This document shows, piece after piece, positions 1 through 9,683 of a stretch of 37,210 nucleotides of DNA. The DNA comes from a virus. Positions within the stretch are counted from its first letter, which is position 1, and each line of letters starts with the position of its first letter. The position numbers were made by a program, and so were the translations under genes. Location of the stretch: the IMG/VR virus record IMGVR_UViG_3300043446_004179, positions 1 to 37,210 of that record; one strand, written 5' to 3'. Under the pieces are notes generated by a model. That model saw nothing but the letters and a program-made list of their open reading frames with translations. It did no database searches and had not been told where the DNA came from.

Positions 1-344
1 GGTGCAAGAAGAAGATTTCTGTATTGGTTGTAAATTGCTTTGGTTGGGAAAAGCAAACTGCCTTGAGACGAACCTGTGTCGAATGCAGAAGATCCAGAAC
101 CAGCATAGTGTCCGTATGAGATAGAAAAGTAAATATCGGCATTTGATGATCCTGTTGGAGCATCATACACATTGGTATAATACAATCCATTCAAAGGTTC
201 AAACAATGATGCGGATTGCTGTACTTGACGGCTGCTGGTGTAAAATGAATCCCAACTTGCGGTACCATCACTCCATAAACCAGTTGATACTGGTTGAGTT
301 CTGCCCGCCACTATGTCCGTTGTATCAAATTGTTTGAAAATCAT
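1..344 (-). CDS. Tail/baseplate-associated structural protein, N-terminal part (runs off left edge)
   Basis: An open minus-strand frame starts at ATG 344-342 and stays open to base 1, so only about 114 N-terminal residues are visible. It begins MIFKQFDTTDIVAGRTQPVS and continues with a Ser/Gly/Tyr-rich stretch (for example SISYGHYAGSGSS) typical of phage beta-rich virion proteins. It follows the 213-residue structural gene after 12 nt and is the last visible member of the baseplate/tail block. From memory, proteins opening with this 'FDTTDIVAGRT' pattern recur in marine T4-like phages as uncharacterised structural proteins; I cannot check this here. No Shine-Dalgarno site is obvious. Confidence 0.6.
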   Translation of the reverse strand, partial: MIFKQFDTTDIVAGRTQPVSTGLWSDGTASWDSFYTSSRQVQQSASLFEPLNGLYYTNVYDAPTGSSNADIYFSISYGHYAGSGSSAFDTGSSQGSLLFPTKAIYNQYRNLLLA

Positions 345-356
345 GGCTGAAGATTA

Positions 357-998
357 TTATGAAGTTGTTGAGCCTTTTACAGTGACGGTCACTGGAATGG
401 TGACGGATCCACCGCTTTCATTTCCAACCACGGTCAACGATGTCGAGAGCGTTTGAGTCAATGACGAATTTGGAACGAAACGGAAACGCAATCCCAAACT
501 GACTTGTGCGGTTGTGGAAGAAACGTCTCCGATGAAAGTAGGAATGGTTGCGTTTGTGATGTTCTGCAACTGCTCGCCAATAATTGTTCCAGCTGACTTG
601 TTTGACAAAATTGCCGTATATCCCAAAGTTGTGTTGTAAACTGGATTTGTTGAAGGAACAATGACAACTTCTCCCTTGTAATCCTTGTCCACATAAATGG
701 CACTTTGACCAAGCGAGATGATAGGAATGGATGTTTGGCCAGAAGGCAATGTCACAAGCTTGTATTTCAGCAATTGTGTTTCATCGGTGAAAGCTTCGAA
801 CACAGGCGTGTTGCGGATTGCCAAATCATAGTATGCAGAACCTTGAGGATGATCAGGTTGATACAAACGATAGTCTATTTCATCATCGGCCAAAGCATAT
901 GACGTGATATTCAAACCGCCATTTGCCGCGAGTAGCTCTCTACCCTTCTTTGTCAGCACCGCATCAACGGTAATAATCTCATTATTGATATACGCCAT
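357..998 (-). CDS. Putative virion structural protein (213 aa)
   Basis: It starts MAYINNEIITVDAVLTKKGR and is rich in Thr, Ser, Val and Ile, with an alternating hydrophobic pattern in the C-terminal 80 residues (TLSTSLTVVGN, VTIPVTVTVKG) that suggests a beta-sandwich end. No enzymatic motif is visible. It lies downstream of the 1566-residue tail protein and upstream of another structural-looking gene, so a role in the baseplate or tail is inferred from context. The upstream 51 nt hold a TATTTATT octamer 16 nt before the ATG and a weak GAGAAAG in place of a good ribosome site. I do not recognise a named T4 counterpart. Confidence 0.6.
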   Translation of the reverse strand: MAYINNEIITVDAVLTKKGRELLAANGGLNITSYALADDEIDYRLYQPDHPQGSAYYDLAIRNTPVFEAFTDETQLLKYKLVTLPSGQTSIPIISLGQSAIYVDKDYKGEVVIVPSTNPVYNTTLGYTAILSNKSAGTIIGEQLQNITNATIPTFIGDVSSTTAQVSLGLRFRFVPNSSLTQTLSTSLTVVGNESGGSVTIPVTVTVKGSTTS

Positions 999-1049
999 AT
1001 AGTGTTACTTTCTCAATAAATATATATCTAAATACTTTTTTTACTATTT

Positions 1050-4000
1050 TTACACGGTTTTTGTTTCGACTGGCTCTGTGTTGTCCAAAAGACCGGTTGT
1101 AGGATCCACGGTGGTCTTTTTGTTTTGGCTGTTCTTTTTCCATTTAAATGGGGCGTTGGTATTATCGTATGAGTTGATTTCCTTTAGGGAAAATTGCTGC
1201 TTAGAGTATTTATAATGGTTTGTATAATAACCATTCATCAATATCGCATTGCTTGGATAATATTGCATGGAATAGTCTTTTCTGTAGCTTATTCCTGATG
1301 ATAGAGCCCCAAAGAATGGGCCATTCGTATTATATCTGAATATGTCAAAAATGCTGCTGCCTGTTGGTGATGTATAAAATGTCGTGTCATATTTTGCAAG
1401 ATTCAAAGATGCAGGTATGCCGCCACTTATATTTCCGTAAAAGTAATATGAACCAGAGAAATAATCAAACAATCCATTATATGATAATGGATATGCCGAT
1501 ATATAATCGGCACCAATTCTTATGCCCGGAGAAAAAATCTCACCCTGTCCAGAATCACCAATTATTGTTCCATACAAATTTCCATCCAAATGGTGTGATG
1601 AAGATATTTGATAATTTACCGCCGAACCTACAAATCCCGGATTAAAATCCACACGACCCACGAATACCGCATTCAAGTAAGAACAATCTTGACTATATTC
1701 AAATAACACAGGAAGTTTTGCGAGATTTATCTTGTAGTATGAAGATGTGATTGTTTGGAGACTTCCATTCAAGTTTACATAGGTATCGTAATCATCCAAT
1801 ATTCTTGACCCCGTGTACATCAATGGATTTTGACCAACATGTTTGTTTGTTTCACTGATATATGTTTTTACATCGGAGTTTGATGTAAGATAATATTTGT
1901 TTTTTACTTGTATTTGCTTCTTTATCTTTATGATATCCGCTCTGTAATATTCTCCATTGTAGTATGTTATGCCATTATCAGAATATACTCCAAACCCATA
2001 CTCATCTTCGTCCTCTGGGAAAAATCTCTGATTTACATCCTCAACTATGGTTGTTCCGTCTATTCTTGTGGTCAATGTGTCGCGCAAATCCGATGCCTGT
2101 GTTGCTGTGACATTTCTTGAAACCGGTACCGTTGAGTCTCTCTGACCAACGTTTTCTCTCTTGATTGGTTTTAACTGTATTTTTGGACGCTCCAATATGG
2201 TCGGTTCAACCAATATTCCATCAATGAGCTTTGCTCTGGCTGGAACCACGGATTGAATGTATTTGAACATTGCCTTGTCGAAATAAAAACGAACAACGTT
2301 CATGAAGAACTGATAATCTATGTTTCCAAATCCCTGATCATAGAATATTTGTCTGAACTTTTCAAATCTCGCATATGAATATTCATATACTGTCGAAGGG
2401 TCTCCTATCAATTCACTTAATGGATATTCTCCAAAGAATTTTATTATCTCCGTGTTTTGTATTTCGGCGGGAGAGAAAAACAAACCAAGTCTATTGGAAT
2501 CGACAGAAACAAGCTTGCTGGATTGGGCCGATGATCTTTCCGTTGATGACAAAGGAGCCAATAGTTCTTGCTCCATATAGTTTATCTTGTTGGTTCTGAA
2601 TTTGCTCGCACCATAATCTGGTAATTTCACTGTCTGACGAGTGTCCTTGCGTGTAAATTGATATGGGAAAGCAGCAACCAATGAAGGATCACATTCACTG
2701 ATCTTCTCGGCTATTGTCAGTTTTTGTGGGAAATTATAAGCCTCGAATGTTGGAAAATCTGAGCGAAATGCCAGATTTGAAAGAGAAGAGGATGTGGACG
2801 AGTCATATAGGTCAATAGGTCTCTCAAATGATATTCTTACAAGATTATCAACGATCATGTTGACTGGAGATTCCGAGTCATATGAATTTTGATGGAGCGT
2901 GTGACTTTGGAATCTAAAATCATCCAACGGAGCTTCCCACAATTTTATCTCGTCTATGTTTCCAAAAAATGCCTCTGGGTCCAAATTCAATGACGCGGTA
3001 TTTTGACTGTAATTTCCAACATACACAAATGAACCAGAACGGAATTCAGAATTGTAACTTCCACTCAAATATTGACTCGCGGTTGCTTCGAATGTTATGC
3101 GCGAATCTTCCGCTCTTTGTACAATAACATCGTACTTTATTGGATATTGATCTATTTGTGATGGGATAAAATCATACATCTCAAATCCCACGGATGCATC
3201 ATTTCTGCGTATCATCGCATGATATGTGTTTCCATCAAACAAAGGTGCTTTTTCTGTCATTATCGTTTTAACCGATCCGCCACCGTTGTCTATGCTAAAA
3301 AACAATCTTCCCCAAGAAAGTCCCTTGTCTCTGTACACTCCAACCACCCAATGGTTTGGACAGTTAACAAGCCTGAATACATGACCTTCCTCGCTTATAT
3401 TGTCTGTGTCAAATGCAAAATTGAATTCCAACGTCTGGGCGCTTCCCGTCCAATTGAATTTGAAATATTCTCCACTTCCACTGAAATATGGTTCGTATTT
3501 TACTTCATCCACCACATACAGTGAAGTATCCTGAAGATTATGAGAGTTTTGTATACCACCATATTCTTTCAGTTTTATGACGTTCTTTGGAATTCCAAAA
3601 CAGCTTAGTAGTGATGATAGCGATGCTTCTGTTCCCTTTGTCTTGTAGATATATGGAAGGCTGTTCAATATTCTCTTCCATATTATTTGATTACGTTCCA
3701 TCTCAGACAATGTGCGTGAAAGTTCATATAAAGGACTTCCCACATCAAACTGGGCTTTTGAGAAGGATGAAAGAAGAAGCGGTAGATTTTCCTTTGAGAT
3801 TTCCGCTTCCCATCCCAATGATGCAAGCATGTCTTGTACAATATCGACAGATATTCCATAATTCGGGCTGCTTGAATAATTGTTCTTCTCGGTAAACTGC
3901 TTTACCATCAATGAAATATTGTCGAAGAAATGACCGATCATTCCCACAAAAATAATATAATCGGCATTTTGTTCACGATCTTCCACTATGAACTGTGGAA

Positions 4001-5750
4001 GATTGTTTATCAAAGAGTTTATGTTTTCTCTGTCATACAACGACGCGGACGCATCATGTTCCTGATACCATATAGGATTATTGTATAAGAACAACTCATA
4101 TCCGTCCATCGATGCCTCCAAATCATCTATTTCACTGTTGGCATCTGTAATTTCCTTTGCATAAAACTTGTCGTCTGGATTAGTGTCCAACTTTGCTTCC
4201 AAATCGGCTATGTTTTCTTTTATGGTATCGATTTGAGATTTCTTGTTGGCAAAAGCATCAACACGAAGTCTTGCCGATGAGAAATTAACAAAATTTTCAA
4301 ATTCCCTATAATTCGTGTTGTCTGGCATCACATTAGCATTGCCAGAAATCTTGGAAATCATCTCGTTATAAAGACTGCCAGTCTGATCTATCAATTTTTC
4401 CATTGACAATGCTTCTGTGGAATTGCCTTGGCTTTCTACCTTTATGTTGAAATTTGGTCCTCTTAAAGCGAATGTTTGTATTATGTTCTGTGTGAAATAA
4501 TACAAATTTTGGACTATTGGCATGAAGCCAAAATTGTTATTGATCCAAACATCGCCGCCAATATCAACGGACTGTGGAAGAGGCTTCTCCAGTTTCAATA
4601 CAAGTCTGTCGTGGTATCTTTTGTCTTCGGAATATACTATCTTCTTATTAAGGATGGAAATTTCTCCTCCATCATAATTCAGATAATTCTTAAAGTATCC
4701 AGATAGATCTATGTTATGTTTTACCTGTAATTTGTAAAATGCTGGGTAAAATACATAATTGTAGTATATTGTCTGCAAGAACGCCAAAATCTGGTCATAC
4801 TCGGCTGGTTTTGAATTTGTGATGCGATTCAGTTCCTGATCGGTTATGAATCTGAAAAGACTATAGTAATAATCTTGAATTTCTTGGAATGTCAGACCAG
4901 TTTCATAATTCTGATACAACCAATTTTTGAATTGGTCATACACACCAAGTATGTCATTTGTGGAAATTTGGCCGTTGTTTCTTGTTCCTCCGCTGCGAAC
5001 TCCATAGTACATGTCGGTGATGAATGATATCACATCAATGTCATTTCCAGCATCATTTTCACGGGTATTGAATCCGTAATTGAACTTGAGCAGCGCCGAC
5101 CCAGTTGGGTCTTGTTCTTTTGCCGCGTAATAAATATTATATATCTCTGGAGAAGAAATTGCATCAACAAGATCGTCTGCAATCTCTTTAATTTCAACTT
5201 GATCATTCGCAAATACTGAAAAATCCTTGGTTAATTCAGTTTTTACCCCATTCAATGTCTTTGGAATCAGCGCAATTTCATCACGCTTTGTGGATATTGC
5301 GTCTATCATCAATTTGTCATCTGATGATTTTTCAGACCCAATGATATTTCTTAGCAATTCTATTGTTATCTTATAATTGCCATCGTTTATGTTCAAGTCG
5401 CGAAAGTTTTTCGCGATATCTATGAACAACGAACTTGTTTCCCCAGAAAGAACCGAAGCATTACTGTTGAATACAGAATATGAATAAGTCACATATCTGT
5501 TTGTTACATCATAATACGATTGTGTGTAATTCCTATACGATCCGCTGAAATACACCATTGAAGATGTAACCAAAGTGTCGTCAAAATTATATACGCTTAG
5601 TTTGATGGCGTCTTTTTCCGATTGTCCAAATGGAAAGTTTACAGATGAAATTCCATTGGTGTAAAATTTAATATCATCTTCTGTCATCGTTGAACCATAA
5701 TTCAATGACGAAGTATTTTGCGTTTTATACTTTATGTCGGTAATGTTCAT
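1050..5750 (-). CDS. Giant tail/baseplate protein with coiled coil and LamG-like domain (1566 aa)
   Basis: This is the largest complete gene in the window. Residues ~1-480 are mixed alpha/beta. Residues ~500-550 form a heptad-rich coiled coil (QIDTIKENIADLEAKLD). Around residues 690-725 is a conserved-looking LPYIYKTKGTEASL...FGIP segment like those in other large phage tail proteins. Residues ~755-940 form a LamG/concanavalin-like beta-sandwich (FKFNWTGSAQTLEFNFAF ... FFGNIDEIKLWEAPL), probably carbohydrate-binding or structural. The C-terminal ~500 residues are Tyr/Ser-rich and beta-like. The start codon overlaps the stop of the 73-residue gene before it (ATGA, 5750-5747), implying translational coupling. 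Position after gp25/gp6-like genes supports a baseplate-peripheral or tail-fibre attachment role; the exact role is inference. Confidence 0.75.
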   Translation of the reverse strand: MNITDIKYKTQNTSSLNYGSTMTEDDIKFYTNGISSVNFPFGQSEKDAIKLSVYNFDDTLVTSSMVYFSGSYRNYTQSYYDVTNRYVTYSYSVFNSNASVLSGETSSLFIDIAKNFRDLNINDGNYKITIELLRNIIGSEKSSDDKLMIDAISTKRDEIALIPKTLNGVKTELTKDFSVFANDQVEIKEIADDLVDAISSPEIYNIYYAAKEQDPTGSALLKFNYGFNTRENDAGNDIDVISFITDMYYGVRSGGTRNNGQISTNDILGVYDQFKNWLYQNYETGLTFQEIQDYYYSLFRFITDQELNRITNSKPAEYDQILAFLQTIYYNYVFYPAFYKLQVKHNIDLSGYFKNYLNYDGGEISILNKKIVYSEDKRYHDRLVLKLEKPLPQSVDIGGDVWINNNFGFMPIVQNLYYFTQNIIQTFALRGPNFNIKVESQGNSTEALSMEKLIDQTGSLYNEMISKISGNANVMPDNTNYREFENFVNFSSARLRVDAFANKKSQIDTIKENIADLEAKLDTNPDDKFYAKEITDANSEIDDLEASMDGYELFLYNNPIWYQEHDASASLYDRENINSLINNLPQFIVEDREQNADYIIFVGMIGHFFDNISLMVKQFTEKNNYSSSPNYGISVDIVQDMLASLGWEAEISKENLPLLLSSFSKAQFDVGSPLYELSRTLSEMERNQIIWKRILNSLPYIYKTKGTEASLSSLLSCFGIPKNVIKLKEYGGIQNSHNLQDTSLYVVDEVKYEPYFSGSGEYFKFNWTGSAQTLEFNFAFDTDNISEEGHVFRLVNCPNHWVVGVYRDKGLSWGRLFFSIDNGGGSVKTIMTEKAPLFDGNTYHAMIRRNDASVGFEMYDFIPSQIDQYPIKYDVIVQRAEDSRITFEATASQYLSGSYNSEFRSGSFVYVGNYSQNTASLNLDPEAFFGNIDEIKLWEAPLDDFRFQSHTLHQNSYDSESPVNMIVDNLVRISFERPIDLYDSSTSSSLSNLAFRSDFPTFEAYNFPQKLTIAEKISECDPSLVAAFPYQFTRKDTRQTVKLPDYGASKFRTNKINYMEQELLAPLSSTERSSAQSSKLVSVDSNRLGLFFSPAEIQNTEIIKFFGEYPLSELIGDPSTVYEYSYARFEKFRQIFYDQGFGNIDYQFFMNVVRFYFDKAMFKYIQSVVPARAKLIDGILVEPTILERPKIQLKPIKRENVGQRDSTVPVSRNVTATQASDLRDTLTTRIDGTTIVEDVNQRFFPEDEDEYGFGVYSDNGITYYNGEYYRADIIKIKKQIQVKNKYYLTSNSDVKTYISETNKHVGQNPLMYTGSRILDDYDTYVNLNGSLQTITSSYYKINLAKLPVLFEYSQDCSYLNAVFVGRVDFNPGFVGSAVNYQISSSHHLDGNLYGTIIGDSGQGEIFSPGIRIGADYISAYPLSYNGLFDYFSGSYYFYGNISGGIPASLNLAKYDTTFYTSPTGSSIFDIFRYNTNGPFFGALSSGISYRKDYSMQYYPSNAILMNGYYTNHYKYSKQQFSLKEINSYDNTNAPFKWKKNSQNKKTTVDPTTGLLDNTEPVETKTV

Positions 5751-5968
5751 AGTTCGTTGAACGCTGTAGAATATCTTGTTTCTACTTTCACTGGATCATA
5801 TACCGCGTTTTGCAAAGGTATGGTTATCGATGATGAATACATTTGACCAACTACATTCTGTATTACCAAATTTCCGTAAGAATCTATGTTTGGGATTATT
5901 GATCCGCTTCTGTATAGATTCTGAACATCATTTTGATTGTATCCTAATAAATTTGGATTCGGTTTCAT
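5747..5968 (-). CDS. Small structural-context protein (73 aa)
   Basis: I place the start at ATG 5968-5966, which overlaps the TGA of the preceding gene as ATGA. A longer reading from 6028 would overlap that gene by 64 nt. The protein begins MKPNPNLLGYNQ, is Asn/Tyr/Ser-rich and has no recognised domain. It sits in a coupled chain of three genes (433 aa, 73 aa, 1566 aa) with 4-nt overlaps on both sides, so it is probably made in proportion with them and may be a small adaptor or chaperone of the large tail protein. That role is inferred from context only. Confidence 0.65.
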   Translation of the reverse strand: MKPNPNLLGYNQNDVQNLYRSGSIIPNIDSYGNLVIQNVVGQMYSSSITIPLQNAVYDPVKVETRYSTAFNEL

Positions 5969-7266
5969 CTTGAAATCTTGAAGGCGGTTGGAATCGGGAA
6001 TGTGAGAACCGAACCGCTCTGCTCGCAACGGATTTCAACCTTAAAATACCTTTCCATCGGAAGACCGCTTGTGTCCAATGTAAAATAATTTCCGCTGCCA
6101 TCAAAACTTAAACGGGTATATTCATCATATGGAATAATGATGTTTTCGCTCTCTGCATCCTTGATCTGATAAAAGCTCGATGAAGGCAAATAGTATGGCT
6201 CCAAATAGTCAGAAAGTTTGTTTGTGAATGTTTTTACTGGATATCTTTTTCTTGCCGCGACATCCATTCTTACAATAGAACCAAACTTGTATTCCTTTGC
6301 CATGTTTTTCATGTTGACGACGGCATCTCTTATCTGAATAGGATCTGTGGAACCCGTGACAAACACAGAGTCATTCCAACATACATCGATATATGGAGAG
6401 TATATTGTGTTGGTTTCTTTGCTGAAGAACTTCAATGATCCGTAGTCGATGGAACTTGTTTCATCTCCATGCATGAGAATCACGCCATTATTAACAATGG
6501 ATCCGCTTATCCAAGCATATACCATGTTTGTGATGTCTATACGAGCATCTCCGCTTTGATAATCAAATGTCTGTCCACTTCCCAGCGATCCTGTGGTTTG
6601 TGCAGAAGAGCTTGGAAAATACCAATTTTCATATGAAGGCTGGACATATCCAGATCCAGTTCCGACCACTCCCTCGGATACCCACCAATTTCCACCACCC
6701 GTGCAATCCACCAAAGATCCACTGTTCCATTTTTGGGCTATTCCATCCACAAACTTCCAAGAAACTCCATCCGCAACTGCCGCACCATCATATTTGTAAC
6801 CAGTTCCCATAATCCAAGATCCAGAAATCGGGTAAGCCGCCAAAGAATACTTTGTTGGAACTTCCACACTCTCGCATATTTTCAAATTTAGGAAAAATTT
6901 TGGATTAACTGGTTTATTTGCATCATCGGAAATAAGTGACGCGGAAATTTGTCTCATGTCAAATTTGAGCAATGCTCTTGACAACACTGCCCCAGCCGAA
7001 GGAGAATTTTTGTATACATAAGAACTAGATACAACCCTTGGATCAGTTGACCCAGAATCATATGATGCGGACATAGACCCGCTTAATAGTTCAATACTTG
7101 AACTTGTATATCCAACTTGGATAATATACGAACCTTGACTTGCACAACTATGAAAAGAAATTCTCTTTTCAACCTCAAGAATTTCATCCAACCCCGTATT
7201 TTTGAACATATACGATGGATCGTTGCTTATATATGCGTCTTCGGTTGGATATAAAAAGTAGTGCAT
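5965..7266 (-). CDS. DNRLRE-like beta-sandwich virion protein (433 aa)
   Basis: The N-terminal third reads like DNRLRE-type or carbohydrate-binding-module-like domains in surface and phage proteins: an opening FLYPTEDAYISND, then a SRALLKFDMRQIS strand typical of the 'LLKFDL' core. Trp/Gly/Ser-rich beta segments follow (ISGSWIMGTGY, GNWWVSEG), and the C-terminal 100 residues are also beta-like. It follows the gp6-like gene, so it is probably a baseplate-peripheral or fibre-attachment protein. A TATTTATA octamer lies 18 nt upstream of the ATG with only a weak AAAGAA in between. Its end overlaps the next start by 4 nt. Confidence 0.6.
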   Translation of the reverse strand: MHYFLYPTEDAYISNDPSYMFKNTGLDEILEVEKRISFHSCASQGSYIIQVGYTSSSIELLSGSMSASYDSGSTDPRVVSSSYVYKNSPSAGAVLSRALLKFDMRQISASLISDDANKPVNPKFFLNLKICESVEVPTKYSLAAYPISGSWIMGTGYKYDGAAVADGVSWKFVDGIAQKWNSGSLVDCTGGGNWWVSEGVVGTGSGYVQPSYENWYFPSSSAQTTGSLGSGQTFDYQSGDARIDITNMVYAWISGSIVNNGVILMHGDETSSIDYGSLKFFSKETNTIYSPYIDVCWNDSVFVTGSTDPIQIRDAVVNMKNMAKEYKFGSIVRMDVAARKRYPVKTFTNKLSDYLEPYYLPSSSFYQIKDAESENIIIPYDEYTRLSFDGSGNYFTLDTSGLPMERYFKVEIRCEQSGSVLTFPIPTAFKISR

Positions 7267-7284
7267 TTGCTATGTTCTTTACAT

Positions 7285-7292
7285 TATAAATA
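7285..7292 (-). promoter_or_regulatory. TATTTATA octamer upstream of the DNRLRE-like gene
   Basis: On the minus strand this reads TATTTATA, 18 nt before the ATG at 7266. It is one of a set of identical sites before minus-strand genes; a phage promoter element is the favoured explanation. Confidence 0.4.
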
Positions 7293-7322
7293 TACGCCGA
7301 GCCCAATAAATTGAGCCTATAT

Positions 7323-9278
7323 TTACGCCACTCTGCCTACTATGTCTTTGGTTGGGAATCTTACTTCAAATACACTTGGATCTATGGAAGGATACACAAC
7401 CTTATCGACGGTAGCTTTTGCTATATCATATTCGAATGGAGAATAATCTCCGTCACGAGATGTCAAATTTTTGATTTTTAGCTGAGTTACCGATTGTACA
7501 CCGTCAATCTTTGCAATTTCAAGTTCAAGTCTGCTTAGGTTGATTGGTTGGCAGAATTGCATGTTATTGATATCAAAATATTGCTGAACAATTGTTAGGC
7601 AGTTTGCCAAAACTTCACGCTTATTATAATTTTTATAAGCTATAATCGTAAAATCCACGCCAATATTAATGATATATCCGTCTAACATGTTCACGCTATC
7701 GGTAAGCATGCGATATTGATTTAGATAATTCTTTAAATTCTGACGTATTGCTTCGTTTGTCGTAATAAGACGTTGACTTGTATCATAACAAAGCAGATAC
7801 AAGTTCACGGCAAATGGATTATTTTGAGAAACCGTTCTCGTGTTTACTGCCGATGGAGAAAATGAACTTGTAACATCTGCGCTCGGTTGAGCTTGAACAT
7901 TTGCTGGATCAAGTTGGGTGTCTGTTACGGCATATGCTTTTGCTATAGATCCATACTTCGATGGCATTGCATAAGAACGAATCATATAGTCTTTTTGTGT
8001 TACTGCTCTGCCTTGAGACGAGAAATTTGCAAGTGCATTGTTTCTTATTTCGTCGTTTGTTTCCGAATTTTTTCCACCCGTTGCCGCCGTTGGATTGTTT
8101 ACCTTTATGGACTTTCTTACCAAGCTTGTCAAATTTTGATCAAAGACTGGCAATTCTGTCAAATCTCCAAAAAATTCAACCGATGTCACATTCTTTATGC
8201 TATTTGCATTTACATTACTTTGAATTCCTCCGCCAACTATGTATCTTATAGTCAGAGTTGTATTTGATGGGGCTTGGCCAAATGCTCGTGACGAAAGAAA
8301 ATTCGAAGGATCGTAATTTACACTTTCATTTCTGAATGTGGAAACCTTGCCCACGGTATATACACTTGGAACAATGACCTCATCATCGGACACTCCAGTA
8401 CCAGAACCGAACTCCAAGAATGTGCTGTTATCCGCATTAACTCCCGTTACAAATCTCTTGGATGTGCGAATGTATTTTAATATAAATGGAACCGTGTCTC
8501 TGTACACGGAAAGTGCGGAATCATTTTTGAATATATTTTCGGTCTCAATAGGAACAAGATCTTGTGCAAGATAGTCGGTCTCATACCACCGATTTCCATC
8601 CGAATCATATACGTCAAAAACCTCTATCACGTTTGTATCAGTCAAATTTATCTTGAAAAATGGCACAGGGGTGGAGACAGATACCGTAGTGGTGACCAAT
8701 TGTCCAGAAAATGCATCAACTGTCTTTTTCAATACATAAAATTCAGGTTGTCCAGCCGCATTTCTTTGATAGACTGAAATTTCCAATGGATCATTTTTTG
8801 TATCAACGGTGAAATCAACCGGTACGTTGGTTAGAAATGACACACCAGAATCACTCACACATGCCATTCCCGGCTTTATGATTTGGGCATATGACATGTC
8901 TGGAGAAATTGACCCATCCTCGTTTATTTTTGATGGTACCAATTGATACACGTCAAGTCTTGTAACACTTGGCGCTGTTGGTTTGAATTTATATCCCATA
9001 GAACGCGCTGCATCAATTATGTTTTGACGCTCTTCCGCATTCACCAACATGGACTCTTTGAATTGGTAATCTATGTAATATGACAACACATCCCCGACAT
9101 ATGCAGCCATTTCAATGAACATCATTCCCGTCGATGCATCACTGAAATCCTTGTATGTATCTGGATAATATGTCTTGGCAAAATTAACAAGCGATTCTTT
9201 TAATTGAGAAAAATCCTTGTTAAGATACTTTACATCTTTTTTGCCCGGCTGAAAGGATTTTGGTGTATCTAGAATCAT
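7323..9278 (-). CDS. 6: Baseplate wedge protein, T4 gp6-like (baseplate J family)
   Basis: At 651 residues it matches T4 gp6 (about 660). The N-terminus has features I associate with gp6 of T4-like phages: LNKDFSQLKESLVNFAKTYY, then DASTGMMFIEMAAYVGDVLSYYIDY around residues 45-75, and SMGYKFKPT. The central part carries the baseplate-J-like region (SQGRAVTQKDYMIRSYAMPSK near residue 430), and the C-terminus has the expected LSRLELEIAKIDGVQSV segment. In T4, gp6 dimers form the inner ring of the baseplate wedge. The start overlaps the gp25-like stop as ATGA (9278-9275), so the two wedge proteins are translationally coupled. Confidence 0.9.
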   Translation of the reverse strand: MILDTPKSFQPGKKDVKYLNKDFSQLKESLVNFAKTYYPDTYKDFSDASTGMMFIEMAAYVGDVLSYYIDYQFKESMLVNAEERQNIIDAARSMGYKFKPTAPSVTRLDVYQLVPSKINEDGSISPDMSYAQIIKPGMACVSDSGVSFLTNVPVDFTVDTKNDPLEISVYQRNAAGQPEFYVLKKTVDAFSGQLVTTTVSVSTPVPFFKINLTDTNVIEVFDVYDSDGNRWYETDYLAQDLVPIETENIFKNDSALSVYRDTVPFILKYIRTSKRFVTGVNADNSTFLEFGSGTGVSDDEVIVPSVYTVGKVSTFRNESVNYDPSNFLSSRAFGQAPSNTTLTIRYIVGGGIQSNVNANSIKNVTSVEFFGDLTELPVFDQNLTSLVRKSIKVNNPTAATGGKNSETNDEIRNNALANFSSQGRAVTQKDYMIRSYAMPSKYGSIAKAYAVTDTQLDPANVQAQPSADVTSSFSPSAVNTRTVSQNNPFAVNLYLLCYDTSQRLITTNEAIRQNLKNYLNQYRMLTDSVNMLDGYIINIGVDFTIIAYKNYNKREVLANCLTIVQQYFDINNMQFCQPINLSRLELEIAKIDGVQSVTQLKIKNLTSRDGDYSPFEYDIAKATVDKVVYPSIDPSVFEVRFPTKDIVGRVA

Positions 9279-9679
9279 ATGTTGGTGGTGTTCATATTAA
9301 CTTCAAGGACTTGTTCATTTGTTATACCAACAGATGGAACGGTATATTTTACGGTAACATGAATCAAATTCTTTGATGAGTCTGTTGTATTATCAATATC
9401 CACGGATTCCACATTAACATAACGCATCCAATTTGTTATATCCTTGCGTATAGTGTCTTCCACTATGGAAACCAAATTTTCCGTGTTTTGTTCAAACAAT
9501 ACATTCCATAGCCCAGATCCAAATTCGGGATTCATTCTGCGTTCTCCTTTTTTTGTTCTGAGAAGCATATTGAGATTGCTTTTGATTTGGTCCGATATGC
9601 TGAAACTTTGTGCAAAATACCCTTGGTTGCCACGTGCTATTGGCAAAGTTATTCCATATGGTTTTGCATTGGTTGCCAT
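9275..9679 (-). CDS. 25: Baseplate wedge protein, T4 gp25-like
   Basis: The length of 134 residues is close to T4 gp25 (132). The core signature is present: KKGERRMNPEFGSGLWNVLF, then TIRKDITNWMRYVNVESVDI and a final beta strand. gp25 belongs to the gp25/GpW-lysozyme-like fold family and locks the sheath initiator to the wedge. The N-terminal arm (PYGITLPIARGNQGYFAQSF) fits the longer arm common in T4-like phages of environmental origin. It ends in an ATGA overlap with gp6 and follows the 153-residue gene after 4 nt. Confidence 0.92.
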   Translation of the reverse strand: MATNAKPYGITLPIARGNQGYFAQSFSISDQIKSNLNMLLRTKKGERRMNPEFGSGLWNVLFEQNTENLVSIVEDTIRKDITNWMRYVNVESVDIDNTTDSSKNLIHVTVKYTVPSVGITNEQVLEVNMNTTNI

Positions 9680-9683
9680 TTAT

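Noticed and set aside
143-337. 64-residue plus-strand frame at the left edge
   Set aside because: It is antisense to a better frame that continues off the edge, and its composition is not protein-like.
7300-7318. Hairpin GAGCCCAATAAATTGAGCC between gp6 and the next gene
   Set aside because: It pairs only with two G-U wobbles on the transcript and is not followed by a T-run; too weak to call a terminator.
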